Below, piece by piece: positions 57,934-64,000 of a stretch of DNA of 64,000 nucleotides (position 1 is the stretch's first letter; every line of letters begins with the position of its first letter). The position numbers and the translations under genes are program-made. Source of the DNA: Begonia masoniana (Eukaryota > Streptophyta > Magnoliopsida > Cucurbitales > Begoniaceae); assembly GCA_022432975.1 (NCBI GenBank), contig CM039505.1, positions 21,831,338 through 21,895,337 on the forward strand, written 5' to 3'. A model generated the notes under the pieces. It was not told where the DNA came from, searched no databases, and saw nothing but the letters and a program-made list of their open reading frames with translations.

Positions 57934-58033
57934 GTACGTCTCTCACGAGACACCCAGCGTACATCTCTCACGAGACACTTAGTGTACATCTCTTACGAGA
58001 CACTCAGCATACATCTCTTACGAGACACCCATG
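57934..58033. repeat. 25-bp minisatellite in Y3 LTR
   Basis: Four units of GTACGTCTCTCACGAGACAC type starting at 57934, 57959, 57984 and 58009, with a degenerate relative at 57890. Confidence 0.9.
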
Positions 58034-58060
58034 CCTTTCATACTCACAATTCAAACCATG

Positions 58061-58207
58061 CATGCCACTCACACAATACTCAAACACCAAACAACAAACA
58101 ACAACTAAGCATGCCACTCACACAATACTCAAACACCAAACAACAAACAACAACCAAGCATGCCCACTCACACAATACTCAAACACCAAACAACAACCAA
58201 GAATTCA
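58061..58207. repeat. 49-bp minisatellite in Y3 LTR
   Basis: Three units beginning CATGCCACTCACACAATACT or close to it, at 58061, 58110 and 58159. Thr/Asn-rich frames here are repeat artefacts. Confidence 0.9.
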
Positions 58208-59406
58208 CCAAACAACAACCAAGAAATTCATTTCCACCCTACTTAATACAAAACAAAGCAACTATCAAACAATAAATCCTACAGTTCCGTGGTGTAGGGC
58301 CGAAGGCGACAAAACACACAATCCATTACTTACCTGGCGTCCTAGCTCGCTGAGGATTCTCGGTTCCCTATCCACCTACAGCTCGACCTACGACAAATAT
58401 TCAAACTTCATTAAATCAAGCCTAAATTCACCAATTTACTCTCAAACTACTTTTCTAGCATAACCCAACTAAAACCTAACTAAAAGGCCCCTAATTTGGG
58501 TTCAGTAAAAACCGACCCGAAACTTCGAACGCGCGTAACTTTTGCGTCGAATATCGGAATCGAACGATTCCAACGGCCACGTACTCCTCTAATAACCTAG
58601 TTTAATCTGCCAAAAGAAAAGTTAAAACAAATAACCCTAGCTAGGTCAAAACTGGCAAAACCCAAACTGCCCTAAGTCTGAAATTTTCTCCTTCCTGATT
58701 TTCCATCAAATTTTTCTCGTTTTCTTACCAATCGACAACCCTCACACCCAATTAGTATAATCTAATGAGATTCTAAGGCTTTACATAGGAAAACCCGATT
58801 TCCCCACATTGGTGCCCTCGGTTTTTCACTCAATCCGAGCTCACCATTGCTCCGTAACCCTCGCCGGCGTTAAGCTCGGCCATTTGACGCCAAGAACGGC
58901 CAAAAGCAGCCAGTAAGCAAAGCTCAATCTAGCTCGTCCCTCTCGGCCTTAAACAGAGACAGAACAGGGCAAAACAAATCGAGCTTACCGTTCGGTTTGT
59001 GCACGGAGAGAACCAGAACGTCGCCGTTGTCTTGCCGGAGAACGTCAAAAATCGGCGGTGATTGCTCTGCCGATCGTCGCCCCTCTCTCCCTCCTCCGAT
59101 CGGGTCATTCGGCGCCTGGCGCTCGACCTTCGAACGACAGAATGGCAAAGCCATTCTGTCGTTTTGTTTTATTTATTTTTATTTTTTAATAATAACAATA
59201 ATAATACTAATAATAACAACAATAACATTATCATTTTGCCTTTCCAAACATTACCATTTTGCCCTTCCAAAAATTCTTGTTAAATCTCGTTCTTAAATTA
59301 GAAATTTTCGTAAATTGACTCTCATCTCGTTCTTTTAATTACTTTACCTTTTTATTATTTTCTTAAGATCCATAACTTTATTAAATCTAAAGCCTCGGGT
59401 GTTACA

Positions 59407-59614
59407 ATCCACCGTCCTTACAAAAATTTTGTCCTCAAAATTTTGGCCTAGATAATTCCTTAATTTACTCACTTCAATCTACCCTCCTAACTTTTTAGGC
59501 TGTAATGCTAACTTAGACTACGCTATGATCGTAATCATCTAAAGTTCTACGTATTCAAAGTTTCCAACTATTCACTTCATATCTTATATTCCCAAACCCC
59601 TCTAACTTCGTTTC
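59407..59614 (-). other. Y3 polypurine tract and proximal spacer
   Basis: The minus strand reads AAATTTTGAGGACAAAATTT, then TAAGGACGGTGGAT at the LTR. The spacer is homologous to 21923-22100 and continues at 62137 after X2. Confidence 0.8.
59610..59614. repeat. Target-site duplication GTTTC (X2, left)
   Basis: Pairs with 62132-62136. Confidence 0.93.
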
Positions 59615-62131
59615 TGTAACACCAGAGTTAACGGCCAGGTGATTTTCTTAACTATATTTGCGGTCATAAATATTTAATCTTCGTAGTTTAGGATTTATGC
59701 CAAGCTTAATTAATTACATGTGGATCTAAACTAGGTTGAGTGGCAAAATTGTAATAATGGAGGATTGAGGCCAGTATTTAAAGGAAAAGGAAAGGGATTT
59801 AAACCTCATTTAAACCACTGTAGCCGACACCTCCCTTTCTGGCAATTTCTTCTCTCCCAAGCCCCCGCTCACTGCTATCAGTGTCTTCCTCGCCGACGAC
59901 CGGTTTCTAGCCCGCATTCCTCTGCGAATCCACACCCGAGGTATGAAATGGACAATGTAGTTACCTGTTTGTGTTTGGAACTCTGTTTTCAACTCGACAT
60001 TTGAACTCGGATTTTATCAATGGCCGAGTAGTATTAGAACATTTTAGGATCCGAGAGTAGTAATGTCAACCCGAATCGATTCTGGACATTTTAAGTAATG
60101 AACTCAGATTTAATCGATAGTGGAACCTGTTTGTTTTATTTTGGATTTCTGATTTTGCACAGTATATCAAACCAAGGATTCGGGAATGACTTTAGCTAAT
60201 AGATCCTAGGATGATTTATGAGTAGAGTTTTAGGATTTTGATTTAACTACTGTAATGCACATGTTTTAGGTGAAGAAGTTGAAGAGAAGAGGTCCAGATT
60301 GCTAAGGAGACCAGGTAAGTGAATGTATAGGTTTCTCGGTCATTAGGACCCTACATCAGAGGATACTAAGTAGAATGTTATGTGATGATTAGAAACTCCC
60401 TTATGTGTATGTCTAGTGTTCTTGATGACGTTTAGTTCGAAAGTAATATTCCATGATGGATAATGCTCTGCTCTGTAGCTTGATGTTTTAAGAGTTTCCA
60501 TATTCACGCATCATGAAAGTTTTATGCATATGAAAATGTTTTAAAAGCATGTTTTCTCATGAACAAGATAAGATGATAAAATCCCTGCAACGTGGTTGAG
60601 TGAGGGTTGGGGGCGGTTCGGCGTATGTCACAGTCCAAAGAAGGACATATGTATACGACCCGCAGTAGGGACCATGATCAAAATCACTGTCGAACCCCCT
60701 TTACCGGCACAAATCCTCTCTCATTCCACACAACTGAAATGATGAATATGAACAATGATTATGAACAATGATTACGAATGATGAATATGATTCATGATTA
60801 TGAATGATGAATATGAACAAGAATATGAACAAGAATATGAACAAAAAATGATCTATGAGCATGTTTTCTCTGAATTATGCATTCATGCACTCATGTTAAT
60901 GTCGCATTCCTTACTAAGCATTAGGCTTATAGATGAACCTTATGATGTAGGCGAAGGGACTACAGGTGAAGAGACTAACTTCAAAGAGGATATTTAAAGC
61001 TGGTTGCTGGAGGATACTCAAAGTGACAGTGAGGGACTGGAGAGGCGATTATGACCCCTGGTTATTGCTCCCTTATGTCAGTAAGAATATAAGAACTGGA
61101 ATTATGTAGGATGGTGTTAGTATTGTTTGAGTTAACTTTTGAGTCTGGGATTGGATATGAGGATATGTTTCCTTTTAAAGGATTTATGTCATGCAAGTCT
61201 TCCGCTATTTATACTCTGAATGAATTTGTTATACCATTAAGAGCCTTTCTTAGCTAAGTTGTGTTATGTGAAAGTTGGATGATCCTTTTGGTAGGAGTTT
61301 CTACCGGAAGATGTGTTTTCTCCTATCGGTAGAGTGTTTAGCCATCGGATGATGAAAGTGCTATTTTGTCGTCTAGCGATCGGCAGATGTAGAGTGTTTA
61401 GCCATCGGATGATGAAAGTGCTATTTTGTCGTCTAGCGATCGGCAGATGTAGAGTGTTTAGCCATCGGATGATGAGAGTGCTATTTTGTTGTCTAGCGAT
61501 CGGCAGATGTAGAGTGTTTAGCCATCGGATGTTGAAAGTATAGTTTTGTCGTTTAGCGATCGGCAGATGTAGAGTGTTTAGTGATCGGATGATGTAAAGC
61601 TTGTAAGCTATCGGAAGATGTCTTAGATGAACACGCGAATTTCACATGTCTATCGGTAGATGTTTTCATGAGTCACGAGAGCTGCACGTGTCCATCGGTA
61701 GATGTCCACTACCGGATGATGTTTAAGTGATCACGTGAGAAGCACGTATCGGTAGATGTTTTCTGCCGGGCGTCGGTGAGAGAATTGTGTGAAGTGCACG
61801 ATACAAATCGGATGGTGCGAGCTCTGATGCATGCAAACCCATGCGATCCGAGATCGATGAAGTCGAGCGAATTGAGGGCAATTCATCTCTGCCCGACAAT
61901 GTCTTAGAATCGATGATCGTGTATGGTCGCTCGTGTCTGTGAGCGATTAAGTAAGTAATATCATTAAGAAGTCAGGTACAAGGGATTAATTCTCCATCAG
62001 ATAAGTTGAAGTCTTTAAGTCTGCTAGGTACACTGTTAAAAAAAAAAAAAAAGAGAGAAGAGAGTCCAATTATGAATTAAAGTTTTAAGTAAAGTCAAGA
62101 ATTTCGTGACGATCCTCCCCGGGTCGTTACA
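59615..62131 (+). mobile_element. X2: solo LTR inserted in Y3 spacer
   Basis: Starts TGTAACACCAGAG, ends GGTCGTTACA, and is flanked by GTTTC; 2517 bp with no body. Same family as X1, with matching order: TATA region, degenerate 26-bp area, 60-bp array (61331-61600), and CACGTG at 61685 and 61732. Confidence 0.95.
61331..61600. repeat. 60-bp minisatellite in X2
   Basis: GTCTAGCGAT (last unit GTTTAGCGAT) recurs at 61371, 61431, 61491 and 61551, exactly 60 apart. The period equals that of X1 but the unit sequence has diverged. Confidence 0.95.
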
Positions 62132-62136
62132 GTTTC
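62132..62136. repeat. Target-site duplication GTTTC (X2, right)
   Basis: Pairs with 59610-59614. Confidence 0.93.
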
Positions 62137-63552
62137 CAACTCTAGCTTTGCTACCCTAATCGAGTAATTCTAAGAACTTAATGAGTACACTTCTTACCTT
62201 AGGGTCTACTACCCTCTTAACGTCTGGGCTGCCTACTCAACTACACTAAGGCCTAAATTATCTAACGGGTGCCTCTAATTACCTCTCGGTAATAACAATG
62301 CCTACATCTCCAAAGTTTTGACTTCACCTAACTCTATCCTCTATGGCCTAAAGCATTCATCACTTAGACCCTTAAATCTCTCTAACTTAGTTCTCAACTC
62401 TAGCTTTTCCTCTAACTACGTTTACTTAATTATTTTTCTAATCTCATACTACTTAAATTATTAACTATCCTTTCAAAGTATATTATAAATTCTCAAACTT
62501 ATGATCACTAAACTCAATTTAGCCAACTACTACTTCAGTCAGCACCAAACACTCTCAAATCATGAGGTCTAAACTAACTCGTTCCCAACTTATTCCAATC
62601 CTCAAAGTATACTCACTCACATAAGACTAAAATCTACCGAGTAGACCTCTTATCTAAGTCCTCAATTTTAAAAATCCTTTCTATTTTACTATCTCATTTC
62701 TTAAGAATCTAAGCTTTCATACATCTCTCAAATTCAACTTACTTCCAAGTTCACTAACATCGTCTACATCATTCTATTTATATCTCTCAATACCCAATAG
62801 TTTGACCCTCTAATATCTCAAGGTCTAATGGCTTTCCAACTTGAAATAAATTTCTTCCTATTTCTATCCTCGATCTAATTAATATGAACACTCCTACATG
62901 ATTCCTCAGATTCCACAATCACCCTCTTACCTCAAACAATCACATCCTCTAAAAGTGATAATCACAATTTACTTAAACTAGACGCTCAAATGCAATATAC
63001 ATTTACAACAGTATAGGGTGTCTCCCAGTAACTTTATTTCCAACTTCAACTCTTGTCTGGTTACTCGTATTCTAGAACTCCAAGGGTTTGCTAACTAGAG
63101 TCAACTTTCTATCTATCCACTTTTAGCTTTCAGAAAAAAAAAAACTCTCCCTAAGATAAGGAATTCTAGGTATAGCATCTTTAATCCTACTAATTACTCA
63201 GTACATACCCCCCTCAATCATTCACTTAGACTAAACCTCTTGAATACAGTTCATTGTGACTAACTCTAAATATCCCACCGTGCTCTCTCATCTTATCCAC
63301 ATAACGTACGTGCTAAGGGTCTCTCTAAGGGTCTCTCTATGGTTTAGGACATCTCCCAAAATTTCGTTTCTACCCTTAAACTCTCCTATAACTCATCGCA
63401 CCACAAACCTTCAAGGGTTTACTAAAGGCCCCCATTCTATCTATTCTAATCTTTTATCGCATAAGATGTAACTCTCTAAGGGAAACTCATCCTATGTGTA
63501 TCCTTCTTATGTTATACCTTGTCCGTTTCGCTTTTACCATAAATTCCTAGCT
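62137..63552 (-). other. Y3 post-gag spacer, continued
   Basis: No gene. The plus strand is C/T/A-rich and G-poor, with local similarity to 22020-22260. The frame at 63256-63471 shows no domain. Interrupted at 63553 by LTR V. Confidence 0.75.
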
Positions 63553-63794
63553 TGTAACACCCCTAATACCATACCCGTATTCCCCATATTTATTTATATA
63601 TTTTTTTTTTTTGTTATACTTATTACTTTCCTTTACTTTAAATAAAACTTTGTGCGGAATAAAAACTGAAGTTGAAAACAGAACTGAAATCAGAATTAAG
63701 TTTGAACCTTAGAAGCATTTAAAACAAACTATAACAATTAATAAAAGTTTAAAAAACATTAATTAAAAACATTTAAAGATTCATTCAGAAAGGG

Positions 63795-63820
63795 GAGGGC
63801 AGATTCGGAAATCTGCCCTC
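63795..63820. repeat. Inverted repeat in V LTR
   Basis: Arms GAGGGCAGATT and AATCTGCCCTC, 11 bp each, perfect, with a 4-base loop. Confidence 0.95.
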
Positions 63821-63835
63821 AGAATGGGGCAGCGC

Positions 63836-63883
63836 ACGTGGGTCGCTACAATAAAAGGCGCCTTTTATTGTAGCGACCCACGT
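63836..63883. repeat. Perfect 48-bp palindrome
   Basis: Two 24-base arms with no spacer, centred between 63859 and 63860 on AAGGC/GCCTT. The arm ends read ACGTGGGTCGCTACAATA and its complement. It includes GGGTCGCTACA, the same bases that end the U LTR. Confidence 0.96.
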
Positions 63884-64000
63884 CCGAAACCCCGCCCAGC
63901 CCACGTCCCGAACCCCGGCCCAGCCCACGCCCTGCAACCCCGTCCCCGGCCCAGGTGCTCCTGGGTTTACACCGAGCGACGTGTCCAGCCACGTGTCCAG

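Larger units (their letters stand above)
56979..59406 (-). repeat. Family Y LTR, 3' LTR of Y3
   Basis: On the minus strand it starts TGTAACACCCGAGG at 59406, next to a purine tract, and ends GGGGGCGTTACA at 56979 without a primer site, so it is a 3' LTR. It matches Y1's left LTR along its length. It holds four 25-bp units (57934-58033, TCTCACGAGACAC), three 49-bp units (58061-58207) and an AT-rich (TAA)n stretch near 59190. Confidence 0.88.
63553..64000 (-). repeat. V: partial LTR running off the window
   Basis: TGTAACACCCC marks the edge. The layout inward (AT-rich ~230 bases, then GC-rich palindromes) mirrors the last part of the U and Z LTRs read on the minus strand, so I infer minus orientation with its 3' end here. 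The rest lies outside the window. Confidence 0.6.

Noticed and set aside
57982..58463. Thr/Gln/Asn-rich frames in the Y3 LTR
   Set aside because: They are translations of the 49-bp minisatellite.

Overview
The window is plant nuclear DNA, probably from the heterochromatic or pericentromeric part of a eudicot chromosome. It consists almost entirely of nested LTR retrotransposons. The only host-gene-like piece is the 5' end of a CYP72-type cytochrome P450 beside a 100-N assembly gap (20633-20732). Primer sites matching initiator tRNA-Met (TGGTATCAGAG), TG...CA LTR ends and 5-bp target-site duplications (TSDs) let most insertions be delimited exactly. Many breaks are TGG-to-TGA/TAG or CAG/CAA-to-TAG/TAA changes, as expected of old methylated copies. 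Others are single-base homopolymer indels that look like uncorrected long-read errors. || LAYOUT. 639-16607: a tandem Ty1/copia element (LTR-body-LTR-body-LTR) inside one TSD pair (GCGCA); its middle LTR is a recombinant of the outer two. 17818-18718: 3' end of a second decayed copia element. 18719-35302: a minus-strand gag-only element (family Y) with two mismatched LTRs; the right LTR is split by a plus-strand gag-only element, Z1 (26530-34845, TSD CTCTC). 35303-47845: a 5'-truncated plus-strand chromovirus (family U, Tekay/Del-like) with protease, RT, RNase H, integrase and a chromodomain-like tail; its 3' LTR is split by gag-only element W (40585-46352, TSD AGGTA). 47846-50229: decayed TRIM-like and LTR-like sequence. 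50230-56978: a minus-strand Ty3/gypsy element (R), split by solo LTR X1 (51105-53987, TSD CAATT) and cut in gag by a family Y element (Y3, LTR 56979-59406). Y3 is itself split by solo LTR X2 (59615-62131, TSD GTTTC). 63553-64000: the start of another LTR (V). || HOW THE PARTS RELATE. U, Z1 and W share LTR, gag and polypurine-tract sequence, so they look like an autonomous family (U) and non-autonomous gag-only relatives (Z1, W). W is the youngest: its gag is intact and its two LTRs are nearly identical. In W, the 3' part of each LTR has been replaced by a Cassandra/TRIM-like module carrying a 5S-rRNA-derived Pol III promoter region and an extra internal primer-binding site. This LTR-within-an-LTR chimera, a variable hairpin block at one fixed place in the U, Z and V LTRs, and the strongly C-poor sense strand of the post-gag spacers are the most novel signals here.
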